From contig CAVOHB010000006.1 of the NCBI GenBank assembly GCA_963695705.1, forward strand, positions 248,001-312,000: a DNA stretch of 64,000 nt, given 5' to 3'. The notes under the pieces are model-generated. The model had not been told where the DNA came from and made no database searches. It saw only the letters and a program-made list of their open reading frames with translations. The position numbers and the translations under genes are program-made. Source of the DNA: JBKPNJ01 sp963695705. GTDB taxonomy: Bacteria; Actinomycetota; Actinomycetes; Propionibacteriales; Nocardioidaceae. Positions 25,741 to 34,964 of this stretch are shown here, piece after piece. Within the stretch, counting starts at the first letter, position 1. Each line of letters starts with the position of its first letter.

Positions 25741-27006
25741 ATGACCCTGCCTCCAGACGCGCGACGAGTCGCCTATCTCGACCATGCGGCCACGACCCCG
25801 ATGGTGCCGGAGGCGATCGCGGCCATGACGGGCCAGCTGGCCCAGCTCGGCAACCCGTCCTCGTTGCACGGGTCGGGCCGCTCCGCGCGACGCAGCGTCG
25901 AGGAGGCCCGTGAGACGATCGGGCGCGTGCTCGGCGCCCGCCCGGGCGAGGTCGTGTTCACCTCGGGCGGCACCGAGGCCGACAATCTTGCGGTCAAGGG
26001 GCTCTTCTGGGCCAGGAACCGCGCCCCCGAACGGCCGCGCACGCGCATCCTGACCAGTTCCGTCGAGCACCACGCCGTGCTCGACTCCGTGCACTGGCTG
26101 GCCGCTGCCGAGGGTGCCGTCGTCGAGCTGCTCCCTGTCGACCGCCTGGGCCGGGTCGACGTCGATGCCGCGAGAGCGAGCATCGCCGGCGACCCGGACT
26201 CGGTCGCGCTCCTCTCCGTCATGTGGGCGAACAACGAGGTCGGTACGGTCCAGCCGATCTCGGCGCTGCTGGAGGTGGCGCACGCCCACGGCATCCCGAT
26301 GCACACCGACGCAGTGCAGGCGGTCGGATCGCTGCCGGTCGACTTCGCCACCTGCGGGGTCGACGCCCTCAGCCTTACCGGACACAAGCTCGGGGGGCCC
26401 TTCGGCGTCGGCGCGCTTCTCACCCGCCGCGAGCTCGAGCTCGTACCTCTGCTGCACGGCGGCGGCCAGGAACGCGACGTCCGCTCGGGCACCATCGACG
26501 CCCCGGCTATCGCCGGGTTCGCCACGGCGGTGGAGCTCGCGGTCAAACGACAGCCGGAGCAGGCCGCCACCCTGTCCGCGCTCAGAGACGCCCTGGTCGC
26601 CGCGGTCCGGGATCGCATCCCGGACGTCGAGCTCAATGGCGACCCGGACTCCGGCGCCGACCACCGGCTCCCCGGGAACGCACACTTCAGCTTCCCAGGC
26701 TGCGAGGGCGACTCGCTGCTGATGCTCCTCGACGCCAAGGGCATCGAATGCTCGACGGGCTCGGCCTGCTCCGCCGGCGTGCCCCAGGCAAGCCACGTGC
26801 TGCTGGCCATGGGTCGGGATGAGGCCGAGGCGCGGGGGTCCCTGCGTTTCTCCCTCGGCCACACCACGGCGCAGGCGGACATCGACGCGGTGGTCGCAGC
26901 CATCGGGCCCGCCGTCGAGCGGGCCAGGGCGGCCGGCCTGAGCTCCATCCCGGCGGGCCCGGTTGCGACGGCTGACCGTCTCGGCGCGCTTCCGGGACGT
27001 CTGTGA
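25741..27006 (+). CDS. Cysteine desulfurase (IscS/NifS family)
   Basis: 421 residues. PLP enzyme that takes sulfur from L-cysteine as persulfide. N-terminal YLDHAATTPMVPEA, PLP Lys in SLTGHKLGGPFG, substrate loop with catalytic Cys in CSTGSACSAGVPQASHVL, and ANNEVGTVQPI. It directly overlaps mnmA (TGATG), so its main job is very likely sulfur supply for tRNA 2-thiouridine rather than general Fe-S assembly; no iscU or suf genes are nearby. The C-terminal 35 residues beyond the fold are Ala/Pro rich. Confidence 0.94.
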   Translation: MTLPPDARRVAYLDHAATTPMVPEAIAAMTGQLAQLGNPSSLHGSGRSARRSVEEARETIGRVLGARPGEVVFTSGGTEADNLAVKGLFWARNRAPERPRTRILTSSVEHHAVLDSVHWLAAAEGAVVELLPVDRLGRVDVDAARASIAGDPDSVALLSVMWANNEVGTVQPISALLEVAHAHGIPMHTDAVQAVGSLPVDFATCGVDALSLTGHKLGGPFGVGALLTRRELELVPLLHGGGQERDVRSGTIDAPAIAGFATAVELAVKRQPEQAATLSALRDALVAAVRDRIPDVELNGDPDSGADHRLPGNAHFSFPGCEGDSLLMLLDAKGIECSTGSACSAGVPQASHVLLAMGRDEAEARGSLRFSLGHTTAQADIDAVVAAIGPAVERARAAGLSSIPAGPVATADRLGALPGRL

Positions 27007-28145
27007 TGCGGGTACTCGCCGCGATGTCCGGCGGCGTCGACTCCGCCGTCGCGGCCGCTCGTCTGGCCGAGGCTGGGCACGACGTGACCGGGGTGCACCT
27101 GGCGCTGTCGCGCAACCCACAGAGCTACCGGACAGGTGCCCGCGGCTGCTGCACCCTCGAGGACTCCAGGGATGCGCGCCGGGCGGCCGATGTGATCGGC
27201 ATCCCGTTCTACGTCTGGGACATGGCCGCGCGGTTCCACGAGGACGTCGTGGAGGACTTCGTCGGTGAGTACGCCGCGGGACGCACCCCCAACCCTTGCC
27301 TGCGATGCAACGAGAAGATCAAGTTCGCGGCCGTGCTCGACCGAGCCCTGGCCCTGGGCTTCGACGGTGTCGCGACCGGCCACTACGCCAGGGTCGTCCA
27401 CCTCGTCAACGGTCGCCGGGAGCTGCACCGGGCGGTCGACGCCGCCAAGGACCAGTCCTACGTCCTCGGTGTACTGACGGCAGGTCAGCTGGCGCACGCG
27501 ATCTTCCCGCTCGGGGAGTCCACCAAGCAGCAGGTACGAGCCGAGGCGGCTGACCGCGGGCTGGGCGTCGCCGCCAAGCCGGATAGCCACGACATCTGCT
27601 TCATCCCCGACGGCGACACGGCCGGGTTCCTGCGAGGCAGGCTCGGGGACGCACCGGGGCGGATCGTCGACGAGACGGGGGCCGTGCTTCGCGAGCACGA
27701 CGCCTCGTACGCGTTCACCGTCGGCCAGCGGCGCGGTCTGCGGCTCGCCGTGCCGGCCGCGGACGGCGAGCCGCGCTACGTCCTGGGCATCGAACCCGTC
27801 GAGGGCACGGTGACCGTCGGGCCGCGATCATCGCTCGGCGTCGACCGGCTCGTGGGCGTCAAGCCACGATGGTGCGAGCGCACTCCGGTCGGTGCGCTCG
27901 GCTGCCTGGTCCAGATCCGGGCGCACGGCGCGGCGATGCCTGCGCGGGCGCGGCTGGAGCCGGCGGACGGCGCCGGACCCGAACGCGTCGTGATCGAGCT
28001 TGACGAGCCGACCGAGGGAGTGGCACCGGGTCAGGCCGCGGTCCTCTACGACGGCACACGGGTGATCGGCAGCGCCACGATCGGCAGCGCCACGATCCCT
28101 GGCCGCGCTGAGCGCGCCGACGCCGGCAGTCGCGCAGCGGTCTGA
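27006..28145 (+). CDS. mnmA: tRNA-specific 2-thiouridylase MnmA
   Basis: 379 residues. Adenylates and thiolates U34 of tRNA Lys/Glu/Gln. PP-loop AMSGGVDSAVAAARL, first catalytic Cys in RTPNPCLRCNEKIKF, GHYAR, second Cys in DSHDICFIPDGD, and a C-terminal beta-barrel starting VGQRRGL. ATG at 27006 shares its A with the TGA of the desulfurase; a GTG one codon earlier (27003) is possible. Near the end a 12-nt unit is duplicated (residues IGSAT twice). Sulfur comes from the coupled desulfurase. Confidence 0.95.
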   Translation: MRVLAAMSGGVDSAVAAARLAEAGHDVTGVHLALSRNPQSYRTGARGCCTLEDSRDARRAADVIGIPFYVWDMAARFHEDVVEDFVGEYAAGRTPNPCLRCNEKIKFAAVLDRALALGFDGVATGHYARVVHLVNGRRELHRAVDAAKDQSYVLGVLTAGQLAHAIFPLGESTKQQVRAEAADRGLGVAAKPDSHDICFIPDGDTAGFLRGRLGDAPGRIVDETGAVLREHDASYAFTVGQRRGLRLAVPAADGEPRYVLGIEPVEGTVTVGPRSSLGVDRLVGVKPRWCERTPVGALGCLVQIRAHGAAMPARARLEPADGAGPERVVIELDEPTEGVAPGQAAVLYDGTRVIGSATIGSATIPGRAERADAGSRAAV

Positions 28146-28148
28146 CAG

Positions 28149-29195
28149 GTGACCGTCCCGCCCGCGGAGTTCGCGCTGCCCGGCGGCGCGGCCACCGGCG
28201 TCGGCTCGATGCCCGGTGAGGACTTCGCGGAGACGACCCGGATCGTGCGGGGTGAGCTGCCCGACCTGCTCCATCTGCCGGAGCTTCCCGCTCGCGGCGT
28301 CATCGCCGGCATCACCGGCCGGGCACTGGCCTTGCTGGTGGACCTGGGTGCGGATCTGCAACCGGCGGGCTGGCGGCTCACCGATGCCCCCGGCGTCGAC
28401 CATCGGAGGGCACGTTCGCTGCTGGCACAGGACCTCGATGTGTTCGAGGAGGAGACCCAGGGCTACGCGGGCCCCGTGAAGGTCCAGGTCTGCGGCCCGT
28501 GGACTCTGGCTGCCACCGTCGAACGGCCCCGGGGCGACCGGTTGCTCGCCGACCGCGGAGCCAGGCGTGACCTCGCCCAGTCGCTGGCCGAGGGTGTGCG
28601 CGGACACGTCGAGGATGTACGACGGCGCCTTCCCGACAGCCCGGTCATCGTGCAGCTCGACGAGCCCTCTCTGGTCGCCGTGCTCGAAGGCGCGGTGCCG
28701 ACCGCGAGCGGGTTTCACCGGCACCGCTCGGTGGACACGCCGGCTGCCAGCGAGGCACTGGGCTGGGTGGTCGGCGGCGTCGTGGCCGCGGGCGCGTACC
28801 CGATCGTGCACTGCTGCGACGTGCGGGCCCCGGTGGCCCTCCTGCGGTCCGCCGGCGCGCAGGGGCTGAGCATCGACGCGACGCTCGTCGACCGGACACA
28901 GTTCGAGGTGTACGCCGAGGCCGTCGATGCGGGGATCACGCTCTGGCTCGGGCTCGTACCGGCCGTCGAGCCCGCCGAACCCACCGGTGCTGATGCCGAG
29001 ACCACCGATGCCGACCTCACCCGACGCGCGCTGCAGCTCTGGCGGGCGCTCGGGTTCGCCGAGGAGACGATGGCGCAGCACTGCGTGATCACGCCGACCT
29101 GCGGACTCGCCGGGGCGTCTCCGCCGTGGGCAATGCGGGCGTTGCAGCTGACCCGAACCGTCGCGGGCAATGTCGGCGATGCAGGGCAGGATTGA
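28149..29195 (+). CDS. MetE/UROD-superfamily protein (methionine synthase C-terminal-like)
   Basis: 348 residues. TIM-barrel resembling the catalytic half of cobalamin-independent methionine synthase: GVGSMPG near the N-terminus, VQVCGPWTLA, VQLDEPSL, HCCDVR with the zinc-ligand-like His/Cys, and TPTCGLAG with a second Cys near the C-terminus. The N-terminal MetE half is absent, so full homocysteine methylation with folate polyglutamate is doubtful; real substrate unknown. Starts GTG 3 nt after mnmA and ends 3 nt before ligA, a position the family keeps in many actinobacteria. Same operon. Confidence 0.8.
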   Translation: MTVPPAEFALPGGAATGVGSMPGEDFAETTRIVRGELPDLLHLPELPARGVIAGITGRALALLVDLGADLQPAGWRLTDAPGVDHRRARSLLAQDLDVFEEETQGYAGPVKVQVCGPWTLAATVERPRGDRLLADRGARRDLAQSLAEGVRGHVEDVRRRLPDSPVIVQLDEPSLVAVLEGAVPTASGFHRHRSVDTPAASEALGWVVGGVVAAGAYPIVHCCDVRAPVALLRSAGAQGLSIDATLVDRTQFEVYAEAVDAGITLWLGLVPAVEPAEPTGADAETTDADLTRRALQLWRALGFAEETMAQHCVITPTCGLAGASPPWAMRALQLTRTVAGNVGDAGQD

Positions 29196-29198
29196 CTC

Positions 29199-31287
29199 AT
29201 GGCCCAACAGGACGACGCGCCGCCGCAGGCACGGGAGCGGCACCGCGAGCTGTCCGAGCTCGTGGAGGACCATCGCTGGCGTTACTACGTCCTCGACCGG
29301 CCCACTGCGTCCGACGCGGAGTTCGACAAGCTGATGGGGGAGCTCGAGCAGCTCGAGTCCGACTTTCCCGGGCTGCGCACACCCAACTCGCCCACCCAGA
29401 AGGTCGGTGGGGCGGTCTCGACCGAGTTCACCGCGGTCGAGCATCGCGAGCGGATGATGTCACTGGACAACGCGTTCGCTCCCGAGGAGCTGCACGCGTG
29501 GGCACAGCGGCTCTACCGCGAGGGCGGCGAGGGCGCTGAGTTCCTGTGCGAGCTCAAGGTGGACGGGTTGGCGGTCAACCTCACCTACGAGCAGGGTCGG
29601 CTGGTCAGAGCGGCCACCCGGGGAGACGGGCGGGTGGGCGAGGATGTGACACCCAACGTGCGGACCATCGAGGGCGTGCCCGAGCGCTTGGCCCCCACCG
29701 ACGCACCTGCCGTGCCGGAGATGGTCGAGGTTCGCGGCGAGGTCTTCTTCCCGGTGGCGGCCTTCGAGCGGCTCAACGAGCAGCTGGTCGAATCCGGCAA
29801 GCCGCCCTTCTCCAACCCGCGCAATGCCGCCGCCGGCTCGCTGCGGCAGAAGAGCCCCAAGATCACCGCTTCGCGGCCACTCCGGATGGTGTGTCACGGC
29901 CTGGGCGCCCGGAAGGGCTACGAGCCGGACCGCCAGTCGGAGTCCTACGCGGCACTGGCCGGGTGGGGTCTGCCGGTCAGCGACCGGGCCAGGGTCGTCC
30001 CCGACCTGGAGGGTGTCCAGGAGTTCATCGACTTCTACGCCGAGCACCGGCACGACGTGCTGCACGAGATCGACGGCGTGGTCGTCAAGGTCGACCAGGT
30101 GTCGCTGCAGCGACGCCTCGGCTCGACGTCGCGGGCGCCACGGTGGGCGATCGCCTACAAATACCCTCCCGAGGAGGTCAACACCACGCTGCTCGACATC
30201 CGGGTCAATGTCGGCCGCACCGGACGGGTCACCCCGTTCGGGGTGATGGAGCCGGTACGTGTCGCCGGGTCGACGGTCGAGATGGCCACTCTGCACAACG
30301 CCTCGGAGGTCAAGCGCAAGGGTGTCCTCATCGGCGACACCGTTGTGCTGCGCAAGGCCGGCGACGTGATCCCCGAGATCATCGGCCCGGTCGTCGACCT
30401 CCGCGACGGCACCGAGCGCGAGTTCGTGATGCCGACCGAGTGTCCCTCCTGCGGCACCCCGCTGGCCCGCGAGAAGGAGGCAGATGCCGACATCCGCTGT
30501 CCCAATACCCGGTCGTGCCCCGCCCAGCTGCGTGAGAGGTTGTTCCACGTGGCCGGGCGCGGGGCCTTCGACATCGAGGTGCTGGGCTACGAAGCGGCCA
30601 ACGCGCTGCTCGATGCGGGCGTGGTCGATGACGAGGGCGACGTCTTCGGCCTCGACGAGGCTGCCCTGCTCACCGTGGGACTGTTCACCAAGAAGGACGG
30701 GACGCTGTCCGCGAACGGCGCACGCCTGCTGGCCAACCTCGATGAGGCGAAGACCAGGCCGCTCTGGCGTGTGCTCGTCGCGCTCTCGATCCGCCATGTG
30801 GGTCCGACTGCGGCGCAGTCCCTGGCCAGGGCGTTCGGCTCACTGGATCGCATCCAGGCGGCGTCCGTCGAGGACCTCGCGGCCGTCGACGGCGTTCGCG
30901 ATGACGATCGCCGAGGCGATCCGCGACTGGTTCGCGGTCGACTGGCACCGCGCGGTGGTCGTCAAGTGGCGAGATGCCGGTGTACGGATGGCCGACGACG
31001 CCCGCGACACGACGCCACGCACGCTGGACGGTCTCAGCATCGTGGTGACCGGCTCCCTCGACAGCCACTCCCGGGACCAGGCGAAGGAGGCCATCACCGC
31101 TCGCGGGGGCAAGGCCACCAGCTCGGTGACCAGGAAGACCGATTTCGTGGTGGTCGGTGAGTCCCCGGGATCCAAGCTCGACAAGGCAGTGTCGCTGGGC
31201 GTGCCGGTGCTCGACGAAGCGGGGTTCACCGTTCTGCTCGACGACGGACCGGAGGCCGCGCGACGGCTGGCCCGCACGGCGGAATGA
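29199..31287 (+). CDS. ligA: NAD-dependent DNA ligase LigA, broken by a +1 frameshift near 30895
   Basis: 695 residues if one base is removed. Seals nicks in replication and repair. N-terminal adenylation domain with catalytic Lys in CELKVDGLAVNL, OB fold, four-Cys zinc finger (ECPSCGTP to PNTRSCPAQ), helix-hairpin-helix repeats and a C-terminal BRCT domain (TLDGLSIVVTGSLDSHSRDQ). The first frame runs 29199-31160 but turns to Arg-rich nonsense after AAVDGV; the true continuation TIAEAIRDWF to the stop at 31287 is one frame over. The extra base fits TT at 30895-30896. The next gene overlaps the restored stop by 4 nt (ATGA), supporting this end. As ligA is essential, a base error is likelier than a null gene. 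Confidence 0.92.
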
Positions 31288-31574
31288 CCGACGACCGCGG
31301 TGACGTCGTGAGCTCTGAGCCCACGAAACCCCCCGACCGTTTGGACCGGCGCGGACTGCCGCGTCCCGACGAGCGCACCACGATGGTGATCGTGCTGCTC
31401 GGCGTGCTGGTCGGTGCCCTGCTGCTCGCGACCGTGCTCGGCTACGTCGTCTACCACGCGCTGACCGAAGAGCCACGGACCACCGTCGGCCTCGGCGGCC
31501 CGCCGCAGCACCAGCACAACGCCTCTGCGCCGTCGCCGACTGCCGTGGTCGGCGCGGCCGACGCGCACGCCTAG
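31284..31574 (+). CDS. Small single-span membrane protein
   Basis: 96 residues. Polar acidic/basic N-terminus, one transmembrane helix (about 33-57, MVIVLLGVLVGALLLATVLGYVVY), and a Pro/His/Ala-rich outer tail. ATG overlaps the restored ligA stop (ATGA), so it is coupled to ligA. Not a family I recognise. Function unknown. Confidence 0.7.
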   Translation: MTDDRGDVVSSEPTKPPDRLDRRGLPRPDERTTMVIVLLGVLVGALLLATVLGYVVYHALTEEPRTTVGLGGPPQHQHNASAPSPTAVVGAADAHA

Positions 31575-31577
31575 GAT
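31572..31577 (+). promoter_or_regulatory. -10 box of leaderless gatC
   Basis: TAGGAT, 6 nt before the ATG of gatC; its first three bases are the stop codon of the upstream ORF. No Shine-Dalgarno sequence follows, so gatC is probably translated from a leaderless transcript when made from this promoter. Confidence 0.5.
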
Positions 31578-31583
31578 GCCGGC

Positions 31584-31949
31584 ATGGCCGAGCCGTCTGA
31601 CGTCACACCGCCCGCGATCACCCGCGACGAAGTGGCATACCTGGCCCGACTGGCGCGGATCGCGCTGACCGAGGCCGAGCTCGACCTCCTGGCTCCTCAG
31701 CTCGCGGTGATCCTCGAGTCGGTCGCGGCGGTCAACGAGGTCGCCGCCGAGGACATCCCCCCGACCTCTCATCCGATACCGCTGGTCAACTCGTTCCGCC
31801 CGGACGAGGTGCGCCCAGGACTCACACCCGAGGAGGCTCTCGCCGCCGCGCCGGCAACTGAGCTCCAGCGGTTCTCGGTGCCACGGATCTTGTCGGAACA
31901 AGTGGGCGTCGATCGCGAGGTCCCCACCGACAGAGTGGGAAACCCCTGA
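31584..31949 (+). CDS. gatC: Asp/Glu-tRNA amidotransferase subunit C
   Basis: 121 residues. Small clamp that wraps GatA and GatB in the complex converting misacylated Glu-tRNA(Gln)/Asp-tRNA(Asn). Family features: ITRDEVAYLARLARIALTEAEL at the N-terminus, and RPDEVRPGLTPEEALAAAP. About 20 residues longer than typical at the C-terminus (after FSVPRIL). The stop shares its last A with the gatA ATG. Confidence 0.94.
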   Translation: MAEPSDVTPPAITRDEVAYLARLARIALTEAELDLLAPQLAVILESVAAVNEVAAEDIPPTSHPIPLVNSFRPDEVRPGLTPEEALAAAPATELQRFSVPRILSEQVGVDREVPTDRVGNP

Positions 31950-33460
31950 TGGACGACCTGACCCACCGTTCGGCCGCCGATCTCGCCACCGAGCTGGCCG
32001 CGGGCTCGGTGTCCTCCGTCGAGCTCACCGAGGCGTTCCTCGACCGCATCGACATCGTTGACGAGGCGGTGCACGCGTTCCTGCACGTGGACCGCCCAGG
32101 GGCGCTGGCGGCAGCAGGACAGGCCGACGCGCGACGCTCGGAGGGGCGGCCCGCGTCGGTGCTCGACGGCGTACCCATCGCGGTCAAGGACATCGTGGTG
32201 ACCAGGGGATTGCCCACCACCTGCGGCTCGCGGATCCTGCAGGGCTGGATCCCGCCGTACGACGCAACGGTCGCGGTTCGGCTCAAGTCGGCCGGGATGC
32301 CGCTGCTGGGCAAGACGAACATGGACGAGTTCGCGATGGGCTCGTCGACCGAGCACTCGGCGTTCGGGCCCTCGCACAACCCGTGGGACCTCGACCGGGT
32401 GCCGGGTGGCTCGGGCGGAGGGTCGTCGGCCGCGGTCGCCGCCTTCGAGGCGCCGCTGGCGATCGGAACAGACACCGGTGGCTCGATCCGGCAACCGGCT
32501 GCCGTCACGGGCACCGTCGGAGTGAAGCCGACCTATGGCGGCGTCTCGCGCTACGGACTGGTGGCGCTGGCCAGCAGCCTGGACCAGGCCGGCCCGTGCG
32601 CCCGGTCGGTCCTCGACGCGGCCCTGCTCCACGAGGTGATCGGCGGTCACGACCCGCTCGACTCGACGAGCATCGACGCGCCGACCCCCCCGGTCGTGGC
32701 CGCCGCTCGCCGGGCGGACGTGGCCGGCATGCGGATCGGAGTGGTCAAGGAGCTCGGCGGCGAGGGCTACCAGGAAGGAGTCCGTGAGCGGTTCGAGGAG
32801 TCGGTGGCGCTCCTGGTGGACGCGGGTGCCGAGATGGTGGAGGTCTCGTGTCCCCACTTCGAGTACGCGCTGGCGGCGTACTACCTGATCCTGCCCAGCG
32901 AGGCCTCGAGCAACCTGGCGAGGTTCGACGCGATGCGCTACGGCCTGCGCGTGCTTCCCGAGGGGGTTCCCGACCCGAGTGCGGAGGAGGTGATGGCCGC
33001 TACGCGGGAGTCCGGCTTCGGCCAGGAGGTCAAGCGCCGGATCATCCTCGGGACCTACGCCCTGTCCAGCGGCTACTACGAGGCGTACTACGGACAGGCC
33101 CAGAAGGTCCGGACGCTGATCACCGGTGACTTCGCCTCGGCGTTCGAGCGGGCCGACGTGCTCGTCTCACCGACCGCGCCGACGACGGCGTTCCGGATCG
33201 GGGAGAAGCTCGACGACCCGCTCGCGATGTACCTCAATGACATCGCCACGATCCCCGCGAACCTCGCCGGAGTCCCGGGCCTGTCGCTGCCCTCCGGCCT
33301 GGCCGACGAGGACGGCCTGCCGACGGGGATCCAGTTCCTCGCCCCGGCGCTGGCCGAGGAGCGGCTGTACGCAGCCGGGGCCGCGCTCGAGGCGATGCTG
33401 CAGGCCCGGTGGGGCGGTCCGTTGCTCGACCGGGCTCCGAACCTGGAGGTCCCGGCGTGA
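31949..33460 (+). CDS. gatA: Asp/Glu-tRNA amidotransferase subunit A
   Basis: 503 residues. Glutaminase subunit giving ammonia to GatB. Amidase-signature Ser-cisSer-Lys triad: Lys in GVPIAVKDIV, Ser in the VPGGSGGGSSAAVAA segment, and Ser in GTDTGGSIRQPA. Normal length, no anomalies. Starts on the gatC stop (TGATG) and its own stop overlaps the gatB GTG by 4 nt, giving a coupled gatCAB unit. Confidence 0.97.
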   Translation: MDDLTHRSAADLATELAAGSVSSVELTEAFLDRIDIVDEAVHAFLHVDRPGALAAAGQADARRSEGRPASVLDGVPIAVKDIVVTRGLPTTCGSRILQGWIPPYDATVAVRLKSAGMPLLGKTNMDEFAMGSSTEHSAFGPSHNPWDLDRVPGGSGGGSSAAVAAFEAPLAIGTDTGGSIRQPAAVTGTVGVKPTYGGVSRYGLVALASSLDQAGPCARSVLDAALLHEVIGGHDPLDSTSIDAPTPPVVAAARRADVAGMRIGVVKELGGEGYQEGVRERFEESVALLVDAGAEMVEVSCPHFEYALAAYYLILPSEASSNLARFDAMRYGLRVLPEGVPDPSAEEVMAATRESGFGQEVKRRIILGTYALSSGYYEAYYGQAQKVRTLITGDFASAFERADVLVSPTAPTTAFRIGEKLDDPLAMYLNDIATIPANLAGVPGLSLPSGLADEDGLPTGIQFLAPALAEERLYAAGAALEAMLQARWGGPLLDRAPNLEVPA

Positions 33461-34962
33461 GCACGGTGAGCACCGCGACCTTGCTCTCGTACGAGGAGGC
33501 GACCCGGCAGTTCGACCCCGTGCTGGGCCTCGAGGTCCACGTCGAGCTCAACACCGCGTCGAAGATGTTCTGCGGGTGCAACACGGTGTTCGGGGCCTCT
33601 CCCAACAGCCAGGTCTGTCCGGTCTGCCTGGGGCTCCCCGGCGCACTGCCCGTGCTCAATGCCAAAGCGGTCGAGTCTGTGATGCGGATCGGTCTGGCGC
33701 TGAACTGCACGATCGCCGGGTGGTGCAGGTTCGCCCGCAAGAACTACTTCTATCCCGACATGCCGAAGAACTTCCAGACCTCGCAGTACGACGAGCCGAT
33801 CGCCTACGACGGGTTCACCGACGTGCTCGTCGGCGGCGAGACGGTGCGCATCGGGATCGAGCGGGCGCACATGGAGGAGGACACGGGCAAGTCGATGCAT
33901 GTCGGCGGTGCGACCGGGCGGATCCACGGCGCCGACCACTCGCTCGTCGACTACAACCGGGCCGGCATCCCGTTGATCGAGGTGGTCACGAAGCCGATCG
34001 AGCACACCGGCTCGCGTGCGCCCGAAGTCGCGAGGGCCTACGTCGCCCACCTGCGAGACCTGCTGCTCGCGCTCGGCGTCTCCGACGTGCGCATGGAGCA
34101 GGGCTCGCTGCGCTGCGATGTGAACCTCTCGCTGCGCCCAAGCCCGTCCGCGCCGCTCGGGACTCGTACGGAGACCAAGAACGTCAACTCGCTGCGCTCG
34201 GTCGAGCGGGCGGTTCGCTACGAGATCCAGCGACAGGCGGCCCTTCTGGTAGGGGGCACCAGGATCCGCCAGGAGACCCGGCACTGGCACGAGGACACCG
34301 GGATCACCACGCCGGGGCGGAGCAAGGAGGAGGCGGAGGACTACCGTTACTTCCCGGAGCCGGACCTGGTGCCGATCGCGCCGGCCGACGAGTGGGTCGC
34401 GACGCTGCGAGACGCGCTGTCGGAGCCGCCCAGCCAGCGGCGGGCCCGCCTCGCCCTCGAGTGGCAGTTCAGCGAGCTCGAGATGCGAGACGTCATCGGC
34501 GCCGGAGCGCTCACCCTCGTCGAGCAGACGGTGGCCGCGGGAGCATCACCGCAATCGGCGAAGAAGTGGTGGCTCACGGAGATGGCCCGGCGGGCCAACG
34601 AGCAGGGCGTCGACATTGTGGACTTGCCCGTCACGGCTGCCCAGGTCGCCGAGGTGCAGGCGCTCGTCGACGCCGGTCGGATCAACGACAAGCTCGCACG
34701 GGAGGTCTTCGACGCGCTGCTGGCAGGGGAGGTGTCACCCGAAGAGGTGGTCGTCTCCCGGGGTCTGGAGGTCGTGTCGGACGACGGCGCGCTCGGTGCG
34801 GCCGTCGACCGCGCGATCGAGTCCAACCCCGCTGTCGCGGACAAGATCCGGGCCGGCAAGGTCGCGGCGGCCGGTGCGCTCATCGGAGTCGTGATGCAGG
34901 AGATGCGCGGCCAGGCCGACGCCGGCCGGGTGCGCGCACTGATCCTCGACAAGCTGTCCTAG
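33457..34962 (+). CDS. gatB: Asp/Glu-tRNA amidotransferase subunit B
   Basis: 501 residues. Kinase/amidotransferase subunit that phosphorylates and amidates the tRNA-bound carboxylate. LGLEVHVELNTASKMFCGC, CPVCLGLPGALPVLN, RKNYFYPDMPKNFQ and RPWHxE-like segments, with the C-terminal YqeY-like tail ending LILDKLS. GTG at 33457 overlaps the gatA stop; 16 upstream in-frame codons are only gatA antiframe. Confidence 0.97.
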   Translation: MSTVSTATLLSYEEATRQFDPVLGLEVHVELNTASKMFCGCNTVFGASPNSQVCPVCLGLPGALPVLNAKAVESVMRIGLALNCTIAGWCRFARKNYFYPDMPKNFQTSQYDEPIAYDGFTDVLVGGETVRIGIERAHMEEDTGKSMHVGGATGRIHGADHSLVDYNRAGIPLIEVVTKPIEHTGSRAPEVARAYVAHLRDLLLALGVSDVRMEQGSLRCDVNLSLRPSPSAPLGTRTETKNVNSLRSVERAVRYEIQRQAALLVGGTRIRQETRHWHEDTGITTPGRSKEEAEDYRYFPEPDLVPIAPADEWVATLRDALSEPPSQRRARLALEWQFSELEMRDVIGAGALTLVEQTVAAGASPQSAKKWWLTEMARRANEQGVDIVDLPVTAAQVAEVQALVDAGRINDKLAREVFDALLAGEVSPEEVVVSRGLEVVSDDGALGAAVDRAIESNPAVADKIRAGKVAAAGALIGVVMQEMRGQADAGRVRALILDKLS

Positions 34963-34964
34963 CC

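Noticed and set aside
33126..34964. Extension of the patatin frame back through gatB
   Set aside because: Arg/Pro-rich filler in the wrong frame of gatA and gatB; the patatin fold starts at the GTG at 34965.
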